From Forficula auricularia (taxonomy: Eukaryota > Arthropoda > Insecta > Dermaptera > Forficulidae), in NCBI GenBank assembly GCA_024734495.1, contig JALMQS010000137.1, positions 905,600 to 969,599 of the forward strand: a stretch of DNA of 64,000 nt. The letters are read 5' to 3'. The first letter of the stretch is position 1. Each line of letters opens with the position of its first letter. The position numbers and the translations under genes were made by a program. This document shows positions 40,101 through 46,869 of this stretch, piece after piece. Below the pieces are notes generated by a model, which saw only the letters and a program-made list of their open reading frames with translations, made no database searches and was not told the origin of the DNA.

Positions 40101-43100
40101 ATTTCATTAAAATGTGTAATCTATAAGGTTCAGCTGAAACATATTCCCTGATAAAAATTCATTACTTATATGGTACATTACCTTGTTTTCTTCTTTTTCA
40201 CGCCATTGTTGTCTGACTTCTTGCTTTTACTCTCCGACTTCTTGGAGGTTGTGGTTTGAGGCTGGGGTGGTGGCTGGCCATCCATCGGCACTACAAACAT
40301 AGAAATTATCGGTATTTATTTTTTATATTTATTTATTCTATTTTAAAATTAGTAAAGATTTGAAGATGACGAAGGAAAATGGCGATTCTCCACGCCCAGA
40401 AAGACGTGGGTCGCTCCGCCCACCGCCTTTAAGAACCCTCAGTTCTCAAAGGCCATTCATTCCAATCAAGACTCTTTCTCTGACTTTTAACACCAACACC
40501 TACACATCATTTGAATAATTTCAAGAAATTTACTGAATAATAAGTGATTCTTGCATTTATAATTTATGCCACGCAAAAAGTTTGAAGAAAACCACATTTT
40601 TCAACATCTCTTTATTTGTGTTAAAAAACAAAAACAGTCAACATTTTGATCATTACTTTCGTACATGAGTTAAACTAAAACATTATTTTGGTATATATAA
40701 AATATATATGTTGCAGTCAAAACTCGGTTTTTAGTAAAAACGGGTTCTTACTATTTAAAACGCGATTCACTGAATACTTTTGTGGCAACTAGAGTTTTAC
40801 TGATGTTGGTTGAGTTGGGTTCAAAGGTCTAGAATCTTCATTTTTGACCTTCCGCCTCAATTTGGGTGTTTATTTTCAAAAAATTTTCAACTAAAATATC
40901 AAAAATTAGAAGCAAAGTTGTAGAGGATGTAATTTTTGACATTTTCGTTGAAATTTTTTTGAAAATATATTTTCATAATATTATGTTTATAAACACCCAA
41001 AATGAGGCGGAAAATTAAAAATGAAGATTCTAAACCTTTGAACCAATCTCAACCAACGTCAGAAAACTCTAGTTGCCACAAAAGTATTCAGTGAAAGGCG
41101 TTTTAACTAGTAGTTTTTACTTCAACTATATATATAGCCAGCGCCGTAACTAGGCAGGTGCAACAGGTGCACCCGCACAGGGCCCAGAGATCTAGGGGGC
41201 CCTAAAACGAAATTGTTAATTGAATTTTCTTTACAAATTTGTTTTACAAAAATTTTATTCGAGATTTTAAAACACAAATTTTTTATGATTTTTTTATATG
41301 ATACCTATATGAACTATAATTACTTTTTCCCAAAAAATTTAGGTGGCCAAAAATTTTTTTGCACTGGGCCCTAAAAAGCTAGTTACGGCGCTGTATATAG
41401 CGTTGTCAATAGAACATTAGCAATCATATATCAACCCCTATCAACAACAAATATTTATTTTTAAGTAAACGAACCTAAAAATTTATTCAATAATTTCTTA
41501 ATGTTTCTACAGATCTAAAAATTATTTATTTTTTGAAAAAGGAAAAATAAAATTGAACACCGGCAGGATTCGAACCGGTATGTTCTTCTATACACGAAGA
41601 ATGAGTTAACCTATACCACAGGCTCCTCATCCTGTGGAGCTAGTTCTAAGATGGAATGTCATTTTGTCGGATTTTCTATTAAAGCATAATTACTTTGTTT
41701 TTAGATGAAAAATAAAAATGAATTCCCATAGTAGAGCCACCTCGGCAGGATGAGATCCCGTGGATTAGTAATCAGCTATAGAAGAAAGATCACAAGTTCG
41801 AATCCTGTCGGGTGTTTAATTTCATTTTTCCTTTTTCCAAAATAATAAATATTGAATAATTTGTTTAACTTCCGCGTATTACTTACTTACTACTTAAAAA
41901 TTAAAATTAAAACTCATGTTTAAAATTAAATGTATCGAATATTTATTTTATTTACAATTTTTAAGAAAATTTTATTTTTTTCAATATTAATTCTATAATT
42001 TAATGTGAAATGTCTTGAATTCTCCCAACATACCTATTAATTTAAGGAGTTTGAAATAGCTTTAATTTTTAATTGACTCAAAAATTAATTTGAAATATTT
42101 GATGAAATATTTTTACAACATTATATTCTAGTATTAGTCTAATATTAGCTGCTTGAAATCATTACCTATTTAAACAAAGAAGAAAATTCTATTCCCATTT
42201 GGGTAATTGATTTATCATCTCTTAAATTAAAAAATAGTACCTAAGTGCTATAATAAAAAATAAAATAAAAATTAATTAAATTTAAAAATCGTTTAAAATG
42301 ATCCTTAAAATACTCTTGATTTACAATCATTGGGGGATTGTAGTATTACTATATACAGTGAAACCCTCAAATCCGAACGAATATTTTATTTTGACAAATT
42401 TAAGTTTGGGTAGGTGTTTTCTCGAGCTCGAGGCTATGCCAAAGCTTCTTCTAAGTTCTCCCCAGTAAGTTCACACTTATATTTTGCCACGATTCTGCAA
42501 CCCAGTAAATAACGTCTTTTATTGTAACTTTCTTCAGCTTCTCAAGGATAGAAAGAGAACCATTTTCTTCAATAAGATATCCAAACCACCGGTTTTCGGC
42601 CAATCCGAACAAATTGAAACCTGAACAGGCTACAGCCCTAATTGGTTCGGATTTGAGGGGTTTCACATTAGTGAATAAAATATTAAGTAACAAGTTGTAA
42701 AATAGAATAGTTTTCGTATTTAAAAACAAGAACAAGAAAAGAGACACTCACTTGACTGAAGGCCGATAGATTCTTCCTTGATCTTTCCGTTTGAGTTGTT
42801 GGTCAAATGGTCCGCCGAATTGTTCGAGGGCTGCTGCTGCTGTTGCTGCTGCTGCGGAGGTCCTTGTGCAAAAATCGCATTGGTCACATCATGCAGACTG
42901 GTTCCGTTGTTGTTGCTTCCTCCGGGTCCACTCAGGCCCAACATCATATCAGCCCCTGCATGAGGTGACAAACCCAACATCACTTGGATGGAATGTCCCG
43001 AACCCCGACCCGAATCGGCCCCAGGTTTACCACCCAAGAGTCCACCGCCGTTTCCCGGATTGCCGCCTCCGTTACCCGAATTGCCAAAATCAGGAAACAA

Positions 43101-43127
43101 ACTGTCATCAAAGGGTCCACCTTCCAT
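24948..43127 (-). CDS. repo: repo (reversed polarity) glial homeobox transcription factor, seven coding exons
   Basis: Spliced coding sequence: 43127-42752, 40290-40182, 32388-32192, 32094-31950, 30506-30224, 28417-28258, 25114-24948. Every intron is GT/AG and the phases join without a frame break, giving 1437 nt and 478 residues plus TGA. Residues 158-217 are a homeodomain with Arg5, Phe8, Leu16, Phe20, Trp48, Phe49, Gln50, Asn51 and Arg53. The Q50 recognition helix and the tail [10 protein letters not shown] match Repo; ARX/homeobrain, Otp and Rx differ around residues 22-30 of the domain. The protein should act in the nucleus as a DNA-binding regulator of glial differentiation (known for Drosophila). 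Other features: Gly/Asn-rich N-terminus, polyQ 92-99, possible SUMO site IKEE at 116-119, Lys/Ser-rich stretch before the homeodomain, Ala-rich stretch in exon 5, His-rich exon 7. It is shorter than Drosophila Repo (about 600 residues). The start has a good AAAATGG context. Introns of 2461, 7793, 97, 1443, 1806 and 3143 bp hold many transposons. Confidence 0.86.
25150..25372. mobile_element. truncated pogo-type MITE next to the last repo acceptor
   Basis: Left end CAGTGAAACTCCTGAAATCC after TA; the first about 200 bases match 31492-31700, then homology stops at a SINE (25381). Lies 33 bases upstream of exon 7. Confidence 0.7.
25381..25575 (+). repeat. tRNA-derived SINE, family 1, with nearly complete tRNA head
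   Basis: Head: TAGCCTAATTGGAAAGGCG (A box and D arm), B box GGGTTCGAATCCC, and CATCCG/CGGATG acceptor pairing. Tail TTTTTCCTTTTCAAAA to AACTTTCGCGGTTCAAATTG. The anticodon loop lacks the expected U33, so a functional tRNA is unlikely. In repo intron 6. Confidence 0.7.
26035..26250 (+). mobile_element. Helitron-like 5' end
   Basis: TCTATATAAATAAAAATG followed by TTACGCTTAAGTGATACG, in the style of insect Helitron 5' ends; the 3' terminus is not identified. Lies in repo intron 6. Confidence 0.4.
26676..26930. mobile_element. foldback SINE with tRNA-like loop, 13-bp target duplication
   Basis: Arms of about 70 bp (ATCATAGATCAAAGATGG and complement; GGAGTGGAATATTTTT and complement) flank a tRNA-like centre with GGGTTCGAATCCCGAGG. 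Flanked by taacagacaaaat at 26663-26675 and 26931-26943. The related sequence at 20540-20600 has no insertion. Lies in repo intron 6. Confidence 0.75.
27300..27568. mobile_element. short hAT-type MITE in repo intron 6
   Basis: Ends CAGGCCCGTCGAGG and CTCTCCACAGGCCTG, flanked by actatact/actataat (7 of 8). No coding capacity. Confidence 0.7.
28083..28231. mobile_element. hAT MITE (CGAGGGGTGAACC family), copy in repo intron 6
   Basis: Inverted ends CGAGGGTTGAAC and GGTTCACCCCTCG, flanked by gttatacc/gttatatg (6 of 8). It belongs with the copies at 17711-17875 and 54135-54300, which share the internal motif GTGTACACCTA. It sits next to the splice donor of exon 6. Confidence 0.75.
28258..28417 (-). 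CDS. repo: repo coding exon 6
   Basis: Acceptor TATTCAAG|GATT and donor AAGAG|GTAAAC. Codes residues 371-423, an acidic, Tyr-rich segment with [18 protein letters not shown] and VDELHELE. No ATG-started frame spans it; it was found from phase and splice signals. A hAT MITE (28083-28231) begins only about 26 bases into the next intron. Confidence 0.8.
28890..29345 (+). repeat. tandem repeat, units 181 and 159 bp, in repo intron 5
   Basis: TTCACCATTTTTGGAGTGG recurs at 28890, 29071 and 29230, each time followed by GAGATATAAA and TCGAGCTCTGTAT-like words. Confidence 0.75.
29694..30127. mobile_element. palindromic Tc1-like foldback, second copy, repo intron 5
   Basis: Same ends as 61667-62237, left end slightly mutated (CATGTTGGGGCATAATGATC), right end intact before TA. 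Interior shares GAAAATTCTAGC and the ATGTATACAAGATTTGGTTG stretch. Confidence 0.82.
30224..30506 (-). CDS. repo: repo coding exon 5
   Basis: Acceptor AATTTGCAG|CAATG and donor TTGCAG|GTAAAA. Codes residues 276-370: [13 protein letters not shown], an Ala-rich block, Gly/Thr-rich sequence and [10 protein letters not shown]. Both flanking phases fit exons 4 and 6, so the upstream open sequence that makes this frame look longer is intron. Confidence 0.83.
31084..31128 (+). ncRNA. hammerhead-ribozyme-like motif in repo intron 4
   Basis: CTGAAGA, extra A, GGAGG...GCCTC, GAAACGTC, then GTTTTATG. Antisense to the repo transcript, so it would not form in repo pre-mRNA. Same family as 53213-53577. Confidence 0.45.
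31492..31900. mobile_element. pogo-type MITE in repo intron 4
   Basis: 409 bp, ends CAGTGAAACCCCTCAAATCC / GAATTTGAGGGGTTTCACTG, TA duplication on both sides. Interior is AT-rich and non-coding, shared with the 35.6-kb copy. Confidence 0.85.
31950..32094 (-). CDS. repo: repo coding exon 4
   Basis: Acceptor AATTTCAG|GCAC and donor TTCCAG|GTAAGA. Adds residues 228-275 and two bases of Ser276. Low-complexity Ser/Asn-rich sequence ([11 protein letters not shown]) leads to an Ala-rich [10 protein letters not shown] end. The donor is a near-perfect consensus. Confidence 0.82.
32192..32388 (-). CDS. repo: repo coding exon 3 (homeodomain core)
   Basis: Acceptor ATTCTAG|GACG and donor CATCAG|GTTGGT. 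Codes residues 162-227: homeodomain positions 5-60 and then [10 protein letters not shown]. Helix 3 contains [16 protein letters not shown] with Gln50 and Asn51. The 97-bp intron that follows has stop codons in frame, so retention would truncate the protein soon after the homeodomain. Confidence 0.88.
32541..32914. mobile_element. MITE with GGG...CCC ends and TTAA-like flanks, repo intron 2
   Basis: Ends GGGATCGCCCATAAATTACG / CGTAATTTACGGACGGCCC, flanked by ctaa/ttaa, which suggests a piggyBac-type element. C-runs lie inside both ends. Confidence 0.65.
33286..35029. mobile_element. hAT-like element, 1.74 kb, in repo intron 2
   Basis: Ends CAGGGCTGTCCAACCTGCGG and GCGGCCCG...CCCCTG; flanks ggctaaga/gcctaaga match 7 of 8. 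Inside, at about 34385-34970, is a second repeat with GGCTATAACGATTTTT and its inverted counterpart near 34855-34900, so this is a nested unit. No transposase frame was recognised. Confidence 0.75.
35180..35530. other. unique, GC-richer block in repo intron 2
   Basis: Between transposons, this stretch does not match any repeat in the window and has higher GC (GCGTGCCGACACTCGGCACT, GACACGTGGACGAGTGAGTG). A candidate intronic enhancer by position only. Confidence 0.2.
35568..35966. mobile_element. pogo-type MITE in repo intron 2
   Basis: Ends CAGTGAAACCCCCCAAATCC / GGGAGGTTTCACTG with TA on both sides; interior nearly the same as 31492-31900. Confidence 0.85.
36547..36800 (+). pseudogene. hAT transposase C-terminal remnant
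   Basis: The plus frame reads [27 protein letters not shown] and [12 protein letters not shown], matching the dimerisation end of the ZBED/SCAND3-like hAT transposases (usually LLPFSTTYLCE.GFS). At least two in-frame stops are present (after SKH and after TKK) and the usual Cys is Trp, so it is dead. The upstream catalytic part is missing. Confidence 0.75.
36893..37236. repeat. triplicated palindrome inserted in the hAT element
   Basis: An arm of about 120 bp (ending GGATACTTCTCCCATAAG on the left) is followed by two inverted copies of its inner half; the outer half pairs only with the rightmost copy. The outermost words are CAAACACCACACATTCTG and its complement. Confidence 0.75.
37512..40181. 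other. repo intron 2, proximal part
   Basis: Mostly AT-rich and unique. A GC-richer patch at 38360-38480 (GGGGGTCACTTTGAATTAG, CATTGACCCGGGGATATC) could be regulatory. Open frames at 38799 and 39161 are not gene-like. Confidence 0.35.
40182..40290 (-). CDS. repo: repo coding exon 2 (linker and first homeodomain residues)
   Basis: Acceptor TTTGTAG|TGCC and donor ACAAG|GTAATG. Codes residues 126-161 and two bases of Arg162: a Pro/Gln/Thr stretch, then alternating Lys/Ser, ending in KKKKT. The last codons are the start of the homeodomain; Arg5 of the domain is split by the following 7.8-kb intron. The exon is too short to stand out as an open reading frame and was found by following the phase from exon 1. 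Confidence 0.82.
40702..41136. mobile_element. GTTGCAG foldback, second copy, repo intron 1
   Basis: Same structure and ends as 8087-8510; the right tip is eroded and interrupted by the hAT MITE 41139-41393. Confidence 0.8.
41139..41393. mobile_element. hAT MITE (CAGCGCCGTAACTAG ends) in repo intron 1
   Basis: Inverted ends CAGCGCCGTAACTAGG / TAGTTACGGCGCTG, perfect 8-bp duplication tatatagc. It inserted at the right tip of the palindromic element 40702-41136. Confidence 0.88.
41470..41640 (-). repeat. tRNA-derived SINE, family 1 (left of a head-to-head pair)
   Basis: Minus strand: tRNA-like head with GGTTCGAATCCTGCCGG, tail through TTTTTCCTTTTTC. Faces the copy at 41728. Confidence 0.65.
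41728..41885 (+). repeat. tRNA-derived SINE, family 1 (right of a head-to-head pair)
   Basis: tRNA-like head with B box AGTTCGAATCCTGTCGG, tail TTTCCTTTTTCCAAAATAAT to TTAACTTCCGCG. In repo intron 1. Confidence 0.65.
42356..42668 (-). mobile_element. pogo/Tigger element copy with transposase remnant, repo intron 1
   Basis: Left end TA|CAGTGAAACCCTCAAATCCG; right end TTCGGATTTGAGGGGTTTCAC with the last bases mutated. Same ends as 25150, 31492 and 35568. It carries the transposase fragment described at 42451-42600. Confidence 0.8.
42451..42600 (-). pseudogene. pogo/Tigger transposase fragment
   Basis: Minus frame [20 protein letters not shown] then [27 protein letters not shown] matches the end of the Tigger DDE domain (consensus KDAVYMIADAW...SWKKLWP). 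The stop (TAG) replaces a conserved Trp codon. The catalytic residues are not included. Confidence 0.7.
42752..43127 (-). CDS. repo: repo coding exon 1 (N-terminus)
   Basis: Encodes residues 1-125 and the first base of codon 126. ATG at 43127 lies in the context AAAATGG. The donor reads TCAA|GTGAGT. The segment is rich in Gly, Asn and Ser, with eight consecutive Gln at 92-99 (mostly CAG/CAA) and KIKEES near the end. The opposite strand is also open over the CAG/CTG tract, which is an artefact of that repeat. Confidence 0.85.
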
Positions 43128-43150
43128 TTTGTTTACAACGCTCTATCACT
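43128..43150 (-). other. repo: 5' UTR piece of repo and splice acceptor of a likely non-coding leader intron
   Basis: Just upstream of the ATG, read on the minus strand, a run of T ends in GTTTAG at 43149-43150, followed by 21 bases to the start codon. This looks like an acceptor, so the leader probably comes from an upstream exon in the GC-rich island at 43400-43600. The donor is not settled (a GTTAGT near 43340 is one option). Confidence 0.5.
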
Positions 43151-43399
43151 AAACAAAAACAAAAAAATGAATCATCAATTGCGCTGATCAAATTAAAAAA
43201 AAAAATTCTAAATTGGCTGAATAAGTATTATTAATCCGGGTTGGTTACTAAGAGGGTCTCTATTATGTAATGGTATTTACTAATGAACTAGAATTGATAC
43301 AATTCACGCGGTTAATATAGATTGAGGCTAACTAACCCAATAGATGCACATCTAGAGTTTTATTATGGTTGATTAGAGATTTGGAGAGTGGCTAGAACG

Positions 43400-43600
43400 G
43401 CAGGCAGGAGCTTAATGCAGTGCGTTTTCGGGACTGAACAGGAAAGCAGCCTCCGTGTTTAGGGAGGCCGCCCGCCGCCTCCTCTTGCTAGCCAACGGAG
43501 GCAGCTGGGGGCGGAGCCTGCATGCCAAGCTTCAGCCAATCGCCGTGCTGCTACCTGCTGCTCAAAACACCCGGACAACCCCCGGGCTGCGATGCCCTAA
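43400..43600 (-). promoter_or_regulatory. candidate repo promoter / first exon in a GC-rich island
   Basis: About 200 bases are strikingly GC-rich in an AT-rich window. On the minus strand they hold a CCAAT box (CCAAT on the plus strand at 43536-43540), a GC box (43507-43514) and an initiator-like TCAGT with A at 43435, in the right order for transcription toward repo. No TATA box and no clear DPE were found. Assignment to repo is inferred from position. Confidence 0.45.
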
Positions 43601-43640
43601 CATCAAAAGTGCAATGGGATATAGTGTAGTGAGAATTTAA

Positions 43641-44412
43641 CATTCATCTGTAAGTATACAGTGTCCAAAAAAATATTACATCAAAGAAATGTCACTCAAA
43701 TTTTGTTTCTGAAATAAAATTATCATTTCTAAATATATATTTTTTTTTCTTTATATCAATCCCATTTATCCTGTAAAGCTATCATTTTCATTCTAGAATG
43801 TAATTAAATAGTGTTTGAAAAAAAAAATTTCAAATGATAATAACTCAATCAAGATTTTTTCCTCATGTACATACCTATGTAGTTTTGGCATAAGGGTGAC
43901 GATATACTAGTAGGTTTTTTAAATATTTTGAAAAAACTTTGCAAAAACACCGAGTTTTTATTTACAATTATAACTGGGTAGATAAATATCTAACCTACCT
44001 TGAATTTGAAAAAAAAAACAATCAATCATAAATATTTTTAAAAAATTAATAGAATGTATCAGTTTCATAGTAATAAATATCTAAACTTTCAATTAGTTTA
44101 TTGAGTTAGAAGAGAACATTTTTGAAAATGCCAATGTGTAAATTTTCTGATTTTTCATTCCATTTATCCAATTTTTGACAAACTTTCAGAACCATCACTG
44201 TCATAGAATAAAAAACTTGAAGTTTATATTCAAGAATGTAATTAAATAGTGTTCGATAGAAAATTTTCAAATAGTAGGTATAGGTAGTTATAATAACTCA
44301 AATCAATGTTTTTCACATTTGTATAGTTTTGGCATAAGAGTACGATATACTCGCATGTGAAGATCTTTGTATGAAATTTGTTAACTGGTCTTATATAGAG
44401 TAGGTATTTACT
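43641..44412. other. AT-rich DNA upstream of the repo promoter candidate
   Basis: No repeats with clear ends and no coding frames; TGTAATTAAATAGTGTTTGA and similar words occur twice (43799, 44235), suggesting an old direct duplication. Confidence 0.4.
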
Positions 44413-44420
44413 ATTTATAG

Positions 44421-45234
44421 CAGCGGTCGAGGAACCGGCGTAAATTACCCCAAATGGGGTAACAATGAAACTATCGGGGGTAATAAGGACATTTTTAAAA
44501 TTTTATATTTTCTAAACTATTATAGTATTTTAGTTTGAATTATGTTAATGTTACAATTTTTATTTACTTACAGATAGTTTTCATGTAAATTCCAATTAAT
44601 TCAATAAATAATAAATAAAAATAATATACATTTATAAAACTAAAGATTTGAGCATCTTTTTTTTGAAAATAGTTGGAATGTTTTTCAAAAAATCAGCACG
44701 GCTACAGATTAACCAATGTTTTTTAAAAGAGAAAGAATTCGATCTTTAGGACAAATTCTAAGATTTTAGTAGAAATATTATTAAATTTCGATATCAGAGG
44801 GGATTCATCCCCTCAGGAGTCGAACCTGAGAACTACCATGCTTGTCGGGCAGACAGTCAATCAGCTCACACCCTCGAGACAAAAAACCTCTAGCCGATAG
44901 TAATTTTTTGATTTCGAGTTTGAATCTTATTTAGTTTACGAGTACAATGCTCTGATAGACTGAAGGACATTGTAGTTAAACTGTTAAAAAAAATATAAAT
45001 TTACTATATGTTTTTACAGTGAACATGTTAGTTCTCAGGTTCGACTCCTGAGGGGATGAATCCCCTCTGAAATTGCAATTTAATGATATTTCTACTAAAA
45101 TCTTAGAATTTGTCCTAAAGATTGAATTCTTTCTCTTTTAATATACATTTATCTTGCTTTTTAGAATGTAGGGGTAACAGCGACCTACACAAAAATATTT
45201 TGGGGTAATGGCTAAAAAAGTTCCCTGACATCTG
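44421..45234. mobile_element. hAT element, 0.8 kb, host of a tRNA-bearing palindrome
   Basis: Ends CAGCGGTCGAGGAACC and GTTCCCTGACATCTG with a perfect 8-bp duplication atttatag. Just inside, both ends carry TACCCCAAA/TTGGGGTAA. The palindrome 44723-45141 lies within. No transposase was seen. Confidence 0.85.
44723..45141. repeat. foldback element with tRNA-like arms
   Basis: Two arms of about 120 bp are inverted complements, starting at AAAGAGAAAGAATTC and its complement. Each arm contains a Pol III B box (GGTTCGACTCC). The left arm, read on the minus strand, also has an A-box-like GTGAGCTGATTGA and looks like most of a tRNA; the right arm keeps only the 3' half. Confidence 0.7.
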
Positions 45235-45242
45235 ATTTATAG

Positions 45243-46861
45243 GGAGGTTCGTCTCAAAGGATAGCGTTTTAGGCATCTGGGTTCGATTTCTTAGCCCTTT
45301 TACTTGCAATTGGATCACTAAATTCAGAATGAAGTCTATTTTAATTTAATGCCTATTTGACCCTTTGACACTATTTTACGACAGATAATCATTTGCAATG
45401 CCTTACTCTGAAGGTGAATCATTAAAGTTTGCAAAAGCTGGGCTAAAAACAAATAGAGTGTTTTTAAAAGAAAACCTGGATAAATTCCACCAATATCATA
45501 ATTATATTCATCAAAAACTAGTTTTTAAAAGATACCTACTTATTTTAAGAAGATCGATTTTGACATTTTTAATAAAAAAAACAACATTTTTTAGAACATA
45601 CTTTAAAATTTTTAAGATGTTTTTCTGAAAAACTGAAATGATTTTAGAGGATAAAGACCGTGGAGAATTGAAGATGATTTATTTATGGTTGATTGGGAAG
45701 TTAAAATGTTAGTAACTGGCAGACCGAGCTTTGTTCGGTAGTTTTTACTTTAGTCAAAAGCGATATATTAATATTTTTTTTAATTTTAGATTCAGATACA
45801 AAAAGGTCAATTTTTAATTGTAGCCGGATTTAAACAAAATTAAAATAAAATTTACCCGGGTTCGAATCCGACTGGAGGGAGGCAACCGGCTACAAATCTA
45901 TATAGAAGTCATAATTTAATCATAGAATCGTAAATTATCTAATGCCTAGAAGGGCTGAAAAGCTAAAAGAAAAAAAAAATATTTATTTTTTTGCCAGCGT
46001 TTTGACCCGTTCAGGTCATCATCATTTGAACTTAATTTAAATTAAAAATAATAATAATATACTTACTCGGTGGTTCCTTCGTTGACTCTTTTAAATCCCG
46101 AAGAAGTAGAGACGATCTTTCGAATCATCAGATTTTTCAAGAGGAAAAAAAATGACGTTCTAATAACTTTTTTTATTTGGAATTTGTTTATTTCGCTATC
46201 CTTGGGCTGCCTTTGCATCAATTCAACATTGCTTTCTACCACTCCATCTTCAATAGAAAATTAATTAATTTAATAAATTAACATTTTATTGAACAAGATA
46301 TCTAAATAATAAATCTCCCAATTTTAATACCTATATAATACCTAATATTTGTAATAAATTTTAGTGGATTTTAAAATTAAAAAAAAAATTAATTATAAAT
46401 TTTTATTGAAACGTCCAGCTGGGAATAATTAATTTAAATAAAAAATAAAAAAATTAAATTAAAGTTTCCCGAAGATAAGACCCTGACAGACCGAATCCTC
46501 CCTCTAGCCGGTGATTTTAATCGAAATCGTTAAAACAGTTTTTGAGAAATCAATTCTATAGAAATTTATATAGAAAAAAAGCTCATTTAATATAATAAGA
46601 TAAAATTAAGTCTAGTTTTCTCGTTAGTAGTAAGTAATACATTTGCTGATAATATGAATAAATAGTGACATTATATAATAGGGCTCAGTTTTACTTTTGT
46701 ACGGAACCCTAAAAATCACAAAGTGTATATTAGATAAAGAAAATCATTATTCTCTTTGACTCATAAAATATCTTGAAAAGCGTGAAAAAATTATATTTTT
46801 AAAATTTAAAATTATTTTTCTCTGCTGAATTCTTGAATGTTGGATGTATTGTATTTTTATA
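45243..46861. other. AT-rich DNA with diverged SINE and ribozyme-like fragments
   Basis: A lone B box GGGTTCGAATCCGACTGG lies at 45858, and a minus-strand TGATGACCTGAACGGGTC, AAAACGCTGG at 46000-46030. Frames at 45398 and 46070 are not recognised as genes. Confidence 0.4.
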
Positions 46862-46869
46862 GTAGGTAC

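Noticed and set aside
41568..41640. A functional tRNA gene on the minus strand
   Set aside because: Followed by the SINE family-1 tail; arms pair poorly.
42791..43234. 147-codon plus-strand frame over repo exon 1
   Set aside because: Antisense shadow of the Gly/Gln-rich exon; the minus strand has splice signals and homeobox continuity.
43455..43640. 61-codon plus-strand frame in the GC-rich island
   Set aside because: Runs through promoter-like elements; no homology or continuation; GC-rich DNA leaves frames open by chance.
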